DNA of 64,000 bases from Clostridiales bacterium. Its GTDB lineage: Bacteria; Bacillota; Clostridia; Saccharofermentanales; DTU023. Location of the stretch: the NCBI GenBank assembly GCA_028724525.1, contig JAQYCV010000039.1, positions 1 through 64,000 of the forward strand, given 5' to 3'. Positions 54,755-63,952 of this stretch are shown here, piece by piece. Each line of letters opens with the position of its first letter. The first letter of the stretch is position 1. A model generated the notes under the pieces. That model had not been told where the DNA came from. It ran no database searches and saw nothing but the letters and a program-made list of their open reading frames with translations. A program made the position numbers and the translations under genes.

Positions 54755-56197
54755 ATGGCCGAAGAAAACAGTAACAAACAAAAGTCCGCTGGTGAAAAGC
54801 TACAAGAACAACTGAGCTTTAAGTTTAAGAACCAGTGGGATGTTCTCGATGCAGACTTAGTATCTGCTGCTCACAAGTTCAGCGAGGGCTATAAGCGGGC
54901 CTTGGACCAAGGTAAAACCGAACGCGAATTCCATGATCTGACTATTGCACGTCTGGAAGAAGCAGGCTTTAAGAATCTGGATCATGTAGACAAGCTAGAG
55001 CGTGGGGATAAGGTTTATCGCTCTGTTCATAACAAGGGCTTGCTAGCCGCTGTTGTCGGTTCTGAGTCTCCTGCTGAAGGTTTAATCTTGGTAGGCTCTC
55101 ATATTGATTCCCCCCGCCTAGACCTCAAGCCTTACCCCTTGTATGAGCAAAATGAGTTTGCCCTCTTTAAGACCCACTACTACGGCGGTATTAAAAAATA
55201 TCAGTGGCTTTCTACCCAGCTGGCCATTCACGGTGTAGTCGTAAAACAAGATGGCAGCAAGGTAGAAATCTGTATTGGTGAAGATGATGATGATCCTGTT
55301 TTCACCATCACTGATTTGCTCCCTCATTTAGGCCGTAAACAGATGGCCAAGCCAGCTAAAGAGGTCATTGAAGGGGAGCAGTTGAATGTCCTCTTAGGCT
55401 CTCAACCTTATCCGGAAGAAGCCCTCAAAGACCGTTTCAAATTAAACATTCTTTCTCTCCTACATGAAAAATATGGCATTACAGAACGGGATCTGATTAC
55501 CGGGGAACTGGAAATCGTTCCAGCTCATAAAGCCAGAGACGTAGGTCTCGACCGGTCTTTCATCGGTGCCTATGGCCAAGATGACCGTGTATGCGCCTGG
55601 ACCTCCTTGGAAGCCCTTTTGGATGCCATGCCCCAGGCCAAGACCCAGGGTATCCTCTTCTTTGATAAGGAAGAGGTTGGCTCTGATGGTAATACAGGTG
55701 CTAAGTCCGACCTTTATTTCTTTGCCTTGAACGAGCTCTGCGCTAAGATTCTGAGCAGAGAGCCCAGCCTGCTGGAAACGCAGCAAATGTTAGAGCATTC
55801 TAAGCTCTTATCTTCTGACGTCACAGCAGCCTACGATCCAGACTTTTCTGATGTCTATGAGCCCATGAATACGGCTTACTGCAATTATGGGATCGGGATC
55901 AATAAATATACCGGCGGTGGTGGCAAGGGCGGTACAACGGACGCTAATGCTGAGTACTTTAACGAAGTGACCCGTCTCTTCGAGCAATATAATATTCCCT
56001 GGCAGGCTGGCGAACTGGGGAAAATCGACGAAGGCGGCGGCGGTACTATCGCCAAATTCTTTGCCAATGCTGGCATGAACGTCATCGACTGTGGTGTTCC
56101 TGTACTAGCGATGCACTCCTGTTTTGAAGTCACCACAAAGTTGGACGTCTTCAATACCTACCGGGCTTATAAGGCCTTCTTTGACCATGCGGAATAG
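54755..56197 (+). CDS. M18 family aminopeptidase
   Basis: GSHIDSPRLDLKPYPLYE, FDKEEVGSDGNTGAKS, AMHSCFEV. Confidence 0.93.
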   Translation: MAEENSNKQKSAGEKLQEQLSFKFKNQWDVLDADLVSAAHKFSEGYKRALDQGKTEREFHDLTIARLEEAGFKNLDHVDKLERGDKVYRSVHNKGLLAAVVGSESPAEGLILVGSHIDSPRLDLKPYPLYEQNEFALFKTHYYGGIKKYQWLSTQLAIHGVVVKQDGSKVEICIGEDDDDPVFTITDLLPHLGRKQMAKPAKEVIEGEQLNVLLGSQPYPEEALKDRFKLNILSLLHEKYGITERDLITGELEIVPAHKARDVGLDRSFIGAYGQDDRVCAWTSLEALLDAMPQAKTQGILFFDKEEVGSDGNTGAKSDLYFFALNELCAKILSREPSLLETQQMLEHSKLLSSDVTAAYDPDFSDVYEPMNTAYCNYGIGINKYTGGGGKGGTTDANAEYFNEVTRLFEQYNIPWQAGELGKIDEGGGGTIAKFFANAGMNVIDCGVPVLAMHSCFEVTTKLDVFNTYRAYKAFFDHAE

Positions 56198-56230
56198 ATT
56201 CCTTTAAGGAAACTTTTTCTAAGGCATAAA

Positions 56231-56265
56231 CAAAGGCTCCTGTCTTCGGGCAGGAGCCTTTGTTA
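56231..56265. terminator. bidirectional terminator between M18 aminopeptidase and convergent recombinase gene
   Basis: CAAAGGCTCCTG-tcttcggg-CAGGAGCCTTTG, 12-bp perfect stem. Confidence 0.88.
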
Positions 56266-56288
56266 TAGAGCTTTCTATCCATTATCGT

Positions 56289-57371
56289 TTAACTCTCTTC
56301 GTCGGATCTTTGGCCTTTGGCTTCCAAAATTTCTTCCCCTAACTCGACAAAATCTTCTTTTGAATAAGTGTTAAGGGGGTGTTGGTCTACCGTAGTTTGG
56401 AGCATGCGGTCAGAAATATGAGTATAAATCTCCGTGGTGGCTACAGAGGCGTGACCTAAAATTTGCTGGAGACTGCGAATGTCTGCTCCACCGTACTGGT
56501 ACATGAGCGTGGCAGCCGTATGGCGGAGCTTGTGGGTTGAATAGCGGCGGGAATCCAGACCGGCCATTTGCAGGTATTTCTTGACTACATTTTCTACTGC
56601 TCTCTGCGACATGCGCTGGCGGTTACGGGAAATAAAGAGGGCTGTCTCATGCCCCTCCTTGCCAGGGAGGCGGACTGGCAAATACTGCTCAATCGCTTCT
56701 CTCGTTAGATGATTGAGGTAGACGGCTCTTTCTTTGGATCCTTTACCCAGGACCCGGAGCTGTTCTCCCTCTACATCTGCCACATCTAGGCTACAGAGCT
56801 CAGATAATCTCAGCCCGCAGCTCATGAGAATAGCGAGTATACAATAATCCCTTTCCGCAAAATTATCTTCCGACGAGGCTGCGGCCGCTAAAAGAGCCCG
56901 GCTTTCATCAATATCAAGAAATTGGGGAAGAGCCTTCATTTGTTTAGGGGACTCAAGCTCAGAACAGGGATTATAGTCTAAGACGTGCATCTTGCTTGTG
57001 AGAAAATTGAAAAAAGCACGGAGGGCTGAAACCTTGCGGGCACGCCCTGCAGGACCCACCTCGCGCTCTTGGGCCAGCCAAGACATAAAGCGGTAGAAGT
57101 CCGACAGCTTGATAGCTTTAAGATCATCTAAAGTGATAGAAGATATATCAATATCCTCAAATTCTGTATCGGCATCTGCGCGGCCCATATATACCTGGTA
57201 CCAGCGGAAAAAGAGGGAGAGATCGTAATAATATTCTTTCAGGGTAAGTTCAGACCTTTCCTTGACACCCGAAAAATAGGCCATAAACTCATCCAAGTAG
57301 TAAAAGGATGGGCCTAAAGCTGTAAGTTGGCCTGGCATTTTTTGTACTTTTTTATTTCGACTATTTTTCAA
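56289..57371 (-). CDS. tyrosine recombinase XerC/XerD-like
   Basis: Catalytic motifs GLRLSEL, GKGSKER, HKLRHTAATLM, LGHASVATTEIYTH. Confidence 0.92.
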   Translation of the reverse strand: MKNSRNKKVQKMPGQLTALGPSFYYLDEFMAYFSGVKERSELTLKEYYYDLSLFFRWYQVYMGRADADTEFEDIDISSITLDDLKAIKLSDFYRFMSWLAQEREVGPAGRARKVSALRAFFNFLTSKMHVLDYNPCSELESPKQMKALPQFLDIDESRALLAAAASSEDNFAERDYCILAILMSCGLRLSELCSLDVADVEGEQLRVLGKGSKERAVYLNHLTREAIEQYLPVRLPGKEGHETALFISRNRQRMSQRAVENVVKKYLQMAGLDSRRYSTHKLRHTAATLMYQYGGADIRSLQQILGHASVATTEIYTHISDRMLQTTVDQHPLNTYSKEDFVELGEEILEAKGQRSDEES

Positions 57372-57427
57372 AGTTAAGATCTATTCCTCCCATGCCTCTA
57401 TTCTAAGGCATTCTATACAAACTTATG

Positions 57428-57457
57428 TTGCAAAGACATAACTTTTCTGCTTATGAT
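57428..57457 (+). promoter_or_regulatory. putative asd promoter TTGCAA-18-TATGAT
   Basis: TTGCAA 57428-57433; TATGAT 57452-57457. Confidence 0.5.
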
Positions 57458-57518
57458 AAAATTTAGCTACATATGCATAATTAAGTAAGATATGCTGGTC
57501 GGGAGGGGAGAAGCAAGC

Positions 57519-58595
57519 ATGAAAAAGTTAAAGATAGCCTTAATTGGAGCAACAGGTTATGTAGGGCAGCGTTTTGCTAGCCTTTTAGAAGGGCACCCCT
57601 TCTTTGATTTGCAAGTCCTCGTGGCAGGACCGCAATCTCAGGGTAAAACCTATCGTGAGGCTTGTGCGGGACGCTGGAAACTAGATTTGCCTATGCCCCA
57701 AAGACTAGAGGACTACACCATTCAAAGTATGAATGACCTGGCTAAGTGGGGAGTCGGAGTGGACCTGGCATTTTGTGCGGTTGATATGGAAAAGCAGGCC
57801 CTGATTACCCTAGAAGAAAGTTTAGCCCACCAGGAAATTCCTGTTGTTTCTAATAATTCTGCCAACCGTTGGACTCCAGATGTCCCTATTATTATCCCAG
57901 AAGTGAATAGTCAACATTTTGCGGTCTTGGAAGCGCAAAAGAAACGGCTTGCTACAAAACGAGGCTTTATTGTCGCCAAGCCCAATTGCTCTGTCCAGAG
58001 CTTTCTGCCGGCCTTAGAGCCCTTGCGTGATTTAGGCCTAGACAAGGTGTTTTTATCTACCTATCAAGCTGTTTCGGGAGCAGGCCGCAGGCTGGTCGAT
58101 TGGCCAGAAATGCAAGGCAATGTTATCCCCTATATTAAGGGCGAGGAAGAGAAAACCGAACAAGAGCCTTTGAAAATTTGGGGCTGTGTCGAACATGGCC
58201 AGATTGTGCCCACAGATCAGCCATATATTTCTAGCCACTGTAGCAGAGTAGCTGTACAGGAAGGGCATCTAGCCAATGTTTGGTTGAGTCTTAAACAAAG
58301 CTGTGATCGCGATGAGATTCTCAGACGCTGGCAGGACTTCAAGCCCTTGCCTCAAATCTTGGATCTGCCATCTGCTCCCAGGCCCTGTTTGATTTATTTG
58401 GAAGAAGCGGATCGTCCCCAGCCCCAGTTAGACGCCATGAGGGGAGAGGGTATGGGCATTTGTATAGGCCGCCTGCGCGAAGACTCCATCTTCGATTTTA
58501 AATTCTCCTGCCTATCCTCGAATACGATCAGAGGGGCTGCAGGAGGGGCCATCTTAACAGCAGAGCTCTTATATAAACAAGGCTATTTAGACTAG
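57519..58595 (+). CDS. asd: aspartate-semialdehyde dehydrogenase (archaeal/fungal-type)
   Basis: KIALIGATGYVGQRF, SNNSANRWTPDVPIIIPEVN, KPNCSVQSFLPALEPL; start ATG 57519. Confidence 0.85.
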   Translation: MKKLKIALIGATGYVGQRFASLLEGHPFFDLQVLVAGPQSQGKTYREACAGRWKLDLPMPQRLEDYTIQSMNDLAKWGVGVDLAFCAVDMEKQALITLEESLAHQEIPVVSNNSANRWTPDVPIIIPEVNSQHFAVLEAQKKRLATKRGFIVAKPNCSVQSFLPALEPLRDLGLDKVFLSTYQAVSGAGRRLVDWPEMQGNVIPYIKGEEEKTEQEPLKIWGCVEHGQIVPTDQPYISSHCSRVAVQEGHLANVWLSLKQSCDRDEILRRWQDFKPLPQILDLPSAPRPCLIYLEEADRPQPQLDAMRGEGMGICIGRLREDSIFDFKFSCLSSNTIRGAAGGAILTAELLYKQGYLD

Positions 58596-58732
58596 CATAA
58601 GGAGAGAGGAGGATATCTAAAAGCTGAAAGAATACGAGCCGTTAAAAAGGAGAGATTGTCAACCATATGAGCCTATAGCTTAACTGAGCCAACTACTTAT
58701 TGGGCTCAGACCATAGGGAGAGGAGATGGCCT

Positions 58733-59254
58733 ATGATTCCTAGCTTGTTTATCCGTGATATTCAAGTCAATCTTCATCGCTTAGAAGAGTATAAAACCCT
58801 TTTTCTCGAAAAGTTTCTGAGCCACTATGAAATAAGCCGCAGTGAACTAAAAGTCCTCAAACTCCTACCACAAGACAAGGCATGTGTGATCCGAGATATT
58901 GCCATGGAGGCCCACCTTGATCAAGGCAATGTTTCCCGTTTAGTGAAGAATCTCGAAGAAAAAGGCCTTGTTGTCTCATCAGTAGCCCATTTTGATAGGC
59001 GGAGTAAGCCCATACATATTAGCCCTAAGGGTCGTGACCTAATCCGAAAATTAGACGAGGCTCTGTTACAGCATCTCGGGGAATTTATCATCAACTATCG
59101 GGCTGACAAACTCAATATCCTTATGGAAACCCTAGCAGACCTTAATGTCTATTTAGCTAGCGAAAAGGAAGCAGAAAGAATCAATCGCCAACAAAGAGAC
59201 AAGTATAAATCTGTTTGGCCAACATATGGGGAGGAGGGCCAGTGTCAAAAATAA
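58733..59254 (+). CDS. MarR family transcriptional regulator
   Basis: Winged HTH IRDIAMEAHLDQGNVSRLVKNLEEKGLV...DRRSKPIHISPKGRDLI; ATG 58733. Confidence 0.87.
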   Translation: MIPSLFIRDIQVNLHRLEEYKTLFLEKFLSHYEISRSELKVLKLLPQDKACVIRDIAMEAHLDQGNVSRLVKNLEEKGLVVSSVAHFDRRSKPIHISPKGRDLIRKLDEALLQHLGEFIINYRADKLNILMETLADLNVYLASEKEAERINRQQRDKYKSVWPTYGEEGQCQK

Positions 59255-59307
59255 GCTTGAATGATTTTATTATCCTAGGATTTTTCCATTTTTAGACTAA
59301 AACACTC

Positions 59308-59337
59308 AACTTCGCAAAATAACAATTTTGCGAAGTT
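59308..59337. other. 13-bp perfect inverted repeat AACTTCGCAAAAT-aaca-ATTTTGCGAAGTT
   Basis: Perfect palindromic stem downstream of marR, without T-tract. Confidence 0.7.
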
Positions 59338-59350
59338 AAAGAGGAGAAAT

Positions 59351-59380
59351 AAAAGAGGCTGGAGATTTCCAGCCTTTAAT
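59351..59380 (-). terminator. terminator for minus-strand hypothetical gene (possibly bidirectional)
   Basis: Minus strand AGGCTGGA-aatc-TCCAGCCT-CTTTTATTT. Confidence 0.75.
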
Positions 59381-59413
59381 AATGTTAAAAGTCATTTAGA
59401 GTTTATATTTAAG

Positions 59414-60148
59414 CTAGCTTCCTACAATCATCTGGAGTTCGCTTGTATCAGATAGGTTAATGTATTTACCAATAAGACTTGCTAAAAGCAAGATGATGAT
59501 TAGGGTAACTAAAACCTTGCGCAAAATACTTTGTCTTTTCATGCTGCGGAAACGCTTATTGATATTATCCGTTGTGGTATAGGCTGTTAGCTTATAAACC
59601 TTGGCCCCTTTTAATTTTTCCTGTTGCCAGGCCTCTAGCCGCGGTTTCTTTTTTCCGCTTTTTCGTTCCTGCTTGAGTTTGCTTAAGGCTTTTGTTAACT
59701 CATTTTTAGGTTGCCCCGACATCCGCCGAGTGGCATAGCGCTCGCCAGCATTTAGTCCAGATAACTCTGCCCGTGGTCGTCTGGCAGGCTTGGCTATGAC
59801 CATTGGGTCATGAGAAACATTTCTTTTAGATCCTAGGGCTTGTCCTGCCTGCTTTAATGGGGGCGGCTGGATAGCTTTTGCGGCCATGGTAGGCTTATTA
59901 TTTTTCTTTGCTTGCCATTGGGGAAAGCCTGCTTGATCATTGGGAGTTTGTTGAGCCCCAGTTTTAGCTCCAGGCTTGGGACCAGCAGACAACTTGAAAT
60001 TCCAGCTGTTTTTTTTGTCAGCTTCTGGGCCTTTAATGGGCTGCGCAAAATTTAATAAGTTAGCTTGATCCGGAACACTCTTAGCTTGTGGTCCCGGATT
60101 GGCTTGTGCTGTCTGAGTATTATTTTTTTGCTTTTGATCATCAGCCAT
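59414..60148 (-). CDS. hypothetical protein: basic, low-complexity N-terminus with C-terminal transmembrane segment
   Basis: 244-aa ORF; C-terminal ILRKVLVTLIIILLLASLIGKYI; downstream terminator. Confidence 0.65.
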   Translation of the reverse strand: MADDQKQKNNTQTAQANPGPQAKSVPDQANLLNFAQPIKGPEADKKNSWNFKLSAGPKPGAKTGAQQTPNDQAGFPQWQAKKNNKPTMAAKAIQPPPLKQAGQALGSKRNVSHDPMVIAKPARRPRAELSGLNAGERYATRRMSGQPKNELTKALSKLKQERKSGKKKPRLEAWQQEKLKGAKVYKLTAYTTTDNINKRFRSMKRQSILRKVLVTLIIILLLASLIGKYINLSDTSELQMIVGS

Positions 60149-60377
60149 AAAAGCTAGCCCTATCTATTATTCCAATTCAGCTTGTCAGCTATTATTCTAT
60201 CCCATAAGGTACAGGTCCTTATGCTTGGTTATTATAACGCAAGCAACTGGCGCAAGCCAATCAAATATTTTGCGCAGTTGGAACTACTTCTTCCCTGCTA
60301 GCCCCATTTTAATCCTTCTTCGTCTAGATCAAGAGTTAATAAACTCTGATAAGTTTTATCTATGCTAATCGCGCATA

Positions 60378-60860
60378 TTACTGTCTTTTAGCATATAAGT
60401 CTACTACTGGATCGTCTGATAGAATCCGAGTGTGTTCTTTTTCTAAAGGGAGAACGGATAAGAGTGCTGTCTTATAGAGTAGATGTTGTCTCTCCTCTAT
60501 TTGGAGAATAATGGCCTCCTGGTCGAAACCTAGGATATAGCCCTGCAAGGATTTTTGCGGGCTATAGTTGATTTCAACCAGGACTCTATTTTTTCGGCAA
60601 TAATTCAAAAATAACTCCTGAATTTTACTCCCTTGAGAGAGGCTAGGATTCTTTCTTGTCCGATATTGATTAGACGATTCATACCATAAATCACTGCCTT
60701 TATAAGGAGCCTTGTCCTTACTGCTGGATCTTTCGTATGCCTTATGGTAGCTATTTTTCTTGCTGGACTCTGAGCCAGGCCAAGCTTGGTCAGGCTGCCA
60801 ATCTAAGGTCCGCATCTTCCCTTCTGCATCCTTAAAATAATAACGATCTTCAAACACCAT
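60378..60860 (-). CDS. hfq: Hfq-like RNA chaperone with N-terminal extension
   Basis: C-terminal half GSKIQELFLNYCRKNRVLVEINYSPQKSLQGYILGFDQEAIILQIEERQHLLYKTALLSVLP aligns to the Hfq Sm1/Sm2 core; mutL-miaA-hfq synteny. Confidence 0.85.
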   Translation of the reverse strand: MVFEDRYYFKDAEGKMRTLDWQPDQAWPGSESSKKNSYHKAYERSSSKDKAPYKGSDLWYESSNQYRTRKNPSLSQGSKIQELFLNYCRKNRVLVEINYSPQKSLQGYILGFDQEAIILQIEERQHLLYKTALLSVLPLEKEHTRILSDDPVVDLYAKRQ

Positions 60861-60959
60861 TTCTAAACTCCTTACTGGCTTTGTTTTAGTCTAGTAAAAA
60901 TAAGGCGATAGAAATTTAGAAAATTCATCAGTTTTGTCGAATATAATGCAAGTGCGGCC

Positions 60960-61904
60960 TTAGAAATGCTTGTGAAAATCCTCTAAAATTTCAATATACA
61001 TCTCTTCTGCATTAGAGCTTGTGATTTTAAGAAAATCTTCCCGCCCTCGAAAAAAAGTCAATTGACGCTTGGCATAGCGGCGGCTGGCTTGGGCAAGATT
61101 AGCCATGGCCTCTTCCCTACTTTCCTCTCCTTGCAGATAAGCATAAATTTCTTTATAGGCAATGGCCTGGAATGCTTGGGATTGGGGAAAGTTTGGATAA
61201 TATTCTAGGACCTGCTTGAGCTCTTCCACTATCCCTTGGTCAAACATTTCTTTAACTCTTTGATCAATTCGGGCATAAAGAAGCTGGCGGTCCGGCCAAA
61301 GCACATAATTAACAAAGGGAAAATCGGGACCTTTTTCGCGAGAGTAGCGGTAAACTTCAGAGATAGTCATGCCAGACTGACGATAAACCTCAAAAAAGCG
61401 GACGATTCGCTTAAGATCAGTTTTCTCAATACGCTGGCCTGATTCCGGATCCAAAATACAGAGTCTTTGATGGGCCTGCTCTAAGCCTTCCTGACAGATT
61501 TCCTGTGTAAGGAGTGCTCGTTGTTCAGGATTAAAGTCTTCCTGGATAAATTGGAGCCCATCGACTAGGGCAGTCACAAATTGACCAGTTCCTCCACAGA
61601 CAATTGGCTGCTTCCCTCTATCAATAATATCACAAATTACTTGACGACTATCTTCAATAAAATCAGCAACGGAATACCGATCAATAGGGTCGCAAATATC
61701 ATAAAGATGGTGAACAACTCCCTCTTGGTCAGAGCCTCCAACTTTCGCAGTACCAATATCCAGGCCCCGATAAATTTGCATAGAATCGGCAGAAATAATT
61801 TCTCCATTCAAGGCTTGGGCCAAGTGTATGGCTAGGCCTGACTTACCGGAGGCTGTCGGCCCAGTTAAGACTAAAACAGGATGATTGCGCAGAAATTTTG
61901 ACAT
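60960..61904 (-). CDS. miaA: tRNA dimethylallyltransferase
   Basis: LTGPTASGKSGLAIHLA, ISADSMQIYRGLDIGTAK. Confidence 0.95.
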   Translation of the reverse strand: MSKFLRNHPVLVLTGPTASGKSGLAIHLAQALNGEIISADSMQIYRGLDIGTAKVGGSDQEGVVHHLYDICDPIDRYSVADFIEDSRQVICDIIDRGKQPIVCGGTGQFVTALVDGLQFIQEDFNPEQRALLTQEICQEGLEQAHQRLCILDPESGQRIEKTDLKRIVRFFEVYRQSGMTISEVYRYSREKGPDFPFVNYVLWPDRQLLYARIDQRVKEMFDQGIVEELKQVLEYYPNFPQSQAFQAIAYKEIYAYLQGEESREEAMANLAQASRRYAKRQLTFFRGREDFLKITSSNAEEMYIEILEDFHKHF

Positions 61905-61927
61905 CAGGCTTCTAGTTTTTCAGAGTC

Positions 61928-63952
61928 TCAGACAATACGATTAAAGAATTTTTCAATATCTTTAGCAGATAAGCGAAGGATAACAGGTCGACCATGAGGG
62001 CAATGGAAGGGATCTTCCAGTTTTAAAAGATCATGAATCAGCTGCTTCATTTCATTGAAGGACAGAATATCATGGGCCTTAACGGCTGCCTTACAGGCCG
62101 TAGTATGCAGAATTTCGTCGAGTCGGCCTTCTTCATCCAAGCGCGTTTGTCCTGCCTCCTCAATGATGGCTCTAAAGACCCTTTCAGGATTAAGGCCGGC
62201 ATGGCTAAATTCCACGGGTAAAGCCCGCAAAACTAAACAATCCTGCCCAAACTCCTCAAAGTCAAAACCCATCTTGCGAATTTCATCAGCCTGATCCAAG
62301 GCGTGTGATAATTCCAAAGGACTGAATTTGAGACTTAGAGGCTGCAGTAATGGCTGACTGGGAATTCGTAAAGAAGAAGACCTGCGATCGGCGCGTAATT
62401 GCTCATAAAGGATTCGCTCGTGGGCTGCATGTTGGTCGATCATAAGCAGGTCTGGACCGGATTCCAGCAATAAATAAGTATTAAAAACCTGACCGATAAT
62501 ACGAGCAGAAGCCAAGGCCTGTAAGTCTGGACTTAGTTTATCCTGATCGGATGCAGAAACATCTAGACTTTCAGTTTCCGCAAAAAAGAGGGCTTGTTCT
62601 TCAGGTTTTAACCGTTCCTGATATGCCTGCCCAGAAGCAAGAGGGGAAGTTGTTTGTTTTGCCTCTCTGATGGGCCCAGCCGAGATTTCTTCTTCCAAGT
62701 TTAGCGCGATTTGCCTGCTGTTCTGACTAGTGACTTGAGCTATACTGCCATCATGATCTGGACCTGTAACCTGGTAATTACGCCTTGACAAGATAGCGTG
62801 ATTATCTCCATTGTGACCAGGTGAAGATGTCTGGCCTTCGCTTGGATTATCTATAGTTCCATCCCTAGAATCGAGTGAGCTCTCCCCTTTTCTAGCACTT
62901 GCTTTGCTTTCAAGATGGGGAGCAGCTTGAGGGCCTGTGCTAGTCAGTTGACCAATATCCTTAAACCCTGTATGGCTAGCAAGGCAATCTTGTAGGGTAT
63001 GGTAAACTGCGCGGAAAATGCTGTTTTCATCTGCAAAGCGTACTTCTGTTTTTTGGGGATGCACATTCACATCTACCTGGGTAGAGGGCAGGTCTAGTTT
63101 TAAGACGAGCTCTGGAAAATGTCCTTTCACAAAATGCCCCTGTATGGCCTTGTCCACTGCCAGCCTCATTAAGGGGGACTGTATGATTCTTCCATTTACA
63201 AGAAAAACCTGCCTGCCCCGATTTTTCCGACTATGTGAAGACTTACTAATATAGCCTTGTAGTTTGATTCCCGAGAATTCATGATCGATGGGCAAGGCTG
63301 CTCCTGCACTTTCGCTTCCCCAGACTGTATAGATAGCTGAAAGCAATTGTCCGTCTCCGGGACTCACAAAAGACTGAGTCCCGTCTTTCATCAATGAAAA
63401 AGCAACATCCGGCCGGCTAAAGGTAAAACGTTCAACAAGGTCTTGGACATAGGCTGCCTCGGTAGCATCTCTTTTTAGGAATTTATAGCGGGCAGGCGTG
63501 TTGTAGAAAAGGTCTTGCACCTCAAAGATGGATCCTATATTTGCGGCTTTGGGACCTTCTTCCAGGATCTCACCCGCCTCCAGTCGCAAAAAATATCCCT
63601 GGTCTTGTTCGGCTGTCCGAGTCAAAAGACTTACACGAGAAACGGCGGCAATAGAAGCTAGAGCCTCTCCCCGAAAGCCCATCGACTGAAGCCTGTCTAA
63701 GTCCTCTAATCGGCTCAATTTGCTGGTGGCATGTCTGGCAAAGGCTAGCTTAGCGTCTGCGGGTTCCATACCAGAGCCATTGTCGACCAGGCGGATACGT
63801 TTTATCCCGCCCTGAACGATTTCTACAGCGATGCGGCTCGCTCCAGCATCTAAAGCATTTTCTAATAATTCTTTGACAACAGAGGCAGGTCTTTCAATAA
63901 CTTCTCCAGCGGCAATACCATTAGCCGTTACGGCATCAAGAATATGAATCAT
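61928..63952 (-). CDS. mutL: DNA mismatch repair protein MutL
   Basis: GEVIERPASVVKELLENALDAGA, DNGSGM, GFRGEALASIAAVS; C-terminal DQHAAHERILYE. Confidence 0.95.
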   Translation of the reverse strand: MIHILDAVTANGIAAGEVIERPASVVKELLENALDAGASRIAVEIVQGGIKRIRLVDNGSGMEPADAKLAFARHATSKLSRLEDLDRLQSMGFRGEALASIAAVSRVSLLTRTAEQDQGYFLRLEAGEILEEGPKAANIGSIFEVQDLFYNTPARYKFLKRDATEAAYVQDLVERFTFSRPDVAFSLMKDGTQSFVSPGDGQLLSAIYTVWGSESAGAALPIDHEFSGIKLQGYISKSSHSRKNRGRQVFLVNGRIIQSPLMRLAVDKAIQGHFVKGHFPELVLKLDLPSTQVDVNVHPQKTEVRFADENSIFRAVYHTLQDCLASHTGFKDIGQLTSTGPQAAPHLESKASARKGESSLDSRDGTIDNPSEGQTSSPGHNGDNHAILSRRNYQVTGPDHDGSIAQVTSQNSRQIALNLEEEISAGPIREAKQTTSPLASGQAYQERLKPEEQALFFAETESLDVSASDQDKLSPDLQALASARIIGQVFNTYLLLESGPDLLMIDQHAAHERILYEQLRADRRSSSLRIPSQPLLQPLSLKFSPLELSHALDQADEIRKMGFDFEEFGQDCLVLRALPVEFSHAGLNPERVFRAIIEEAGQTRLDEEGRLDEILHTTACKAAVKAHDILSFNEMKQLIHDLLKLEDPFHCPHGRPVILRLSAKDIEKFFNRIV

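Noticed and set aside
56289-57371. Tyrosine recombinase as integrase of a mobile element
   Set aside because: No att repeats, phage or plasmid genes next to it; flanked by a terminator and asd; most consistent with chromosomal XerC/D.
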